From an uncultured Ruthenibacterium sp. (GTDB lineage: Bacteria; Bacillota; Clostridia; Oscillospirales; Ruminococcaceae), in contig CAJUMH010000034.1 in the NCBI GenBank assembly GCA_910587145.1, forward strand, positions 1-28,940: a stretch of DNA of 28,940 nucleotides, written 5' to 3'. Of the stretch, positions 28,910 to 28,940 are shown one piece after another (position 1 is the first letter of the stretch; each line of letters starts with the position of its first letter). The notes under the pieces are model-generated. The model did not search any database. It was given only the letters and a program-made list of their open reading frames with translations, and was not told the DNA's origin. The translations under genes were made by a program, and so were the position numbers.

Positions 28910-28939
28910 TTGACAAAAGGAGGAAGGATGTGGTAATAT
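28910..28939 (+). promoter_or_regulatory. Promoter reading out of the window
   Basis: TTGACA (28910-28915), 18 bases, TAATAT (28934-28939), plus strand. It drives something beyond the right edge. The strong -35 would suit an rRNA or tRNA operon, but that is a guess. Confidence 0.55.
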
Positions 28940-28940
28940 A

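Noticed and set aside
1..28940. CRISPR array, prophage, integron or plasmid origin
   Set aside because: No spaced direct repeats, phage structural genes, integrase or replication initiator seen in the window.

Overview
The window reads as a chromosomal segment of a GC-rich anaerobic Firmicute, probably a gut-type Clostridia in the Oscillospiraceae/Ruminococcaceae neighbourhood. This rests on Bacillota-style ribosome binding sites, a leucine T-box leader, the clostridial short form of LeuC, a GlpP antiterminator, and the uxuA/short-chain-dehydrogenase mannonate pair. The genus is not fixed by anything seen here. Nearly all genes lie on the minus strand. The long plus-strand reading frames opposite them are GC-driven shadows.

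Layout. 1-660: remains of an IS66 transposase joined to the first codons of a Bro-N domain gene, both minus strand and both broken. 660-1410: a gene-poor stretch with three stem-loops and a tRNA-Pro(UGG) that has its own promoter and terminator. 1506-3987: an ABC ATPase/permease pair behind a promoter with a 19-bp spacer and dyad, as in MerR-controlled promoters. 4060-4788: a small lipoprotein on the plus strand with clear promoter and terminator. 4905-6365: an atypical long PRPP synthetase with a leader terminator. 6434-11848: a leucine operon transcribed leuA-leuC-leuD-leuB behind a T-box leader with candidate specifier CUG. 11870-14504: four tightly coupled genes: a Cys-rich 4Fe-4S protein, a CooC-like nickel ATPase with a five-Cys N-terminal extension, a His-rich protein and CooT. 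No CODH is present in the window. 14612-15426: glpP, divergent from that cluster. 15444-24864: an eight-gene sugar operon (isomerase, mutarotase, aldo/keto reductase, AllA-like cupin, class II aldolase, PfkB kinase, GPH symporter, beta-galactosidase-like hydrolase). 25038-27166: mannonate dehydratase and mannonate reductase. 27306-28303: a second mutarotase-like gene, divergent. 28304-28940: non-coding sequence with a hairpin, a 15-bp tandem repeat, one doubtful small ORF, and an outward promoter at the right edge.

How the genes fit together. The leucine operon makes leucine and is probably governed by uncharged tRNA-Leu. The sugar operon predicts import of a glycoside by the GPH carrier, hydrolysis inside the cell, anomer equilibration, isomerisation to a ketose, phosphorylation, and aldol cleavage to a triose phosphate plus an aldehyde that the aldo/keto reductase could reduce. 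The sugar cannot be named from sequence. uxuA and its partner convert fructuronate/mannonate to KDG.

The two least conventional items are the orphan nickel-chaperone cluster and the sugar operon with its AllA-like cupin and attenuator-like leader. All family assignments come from recognised motifs; no database search was run.
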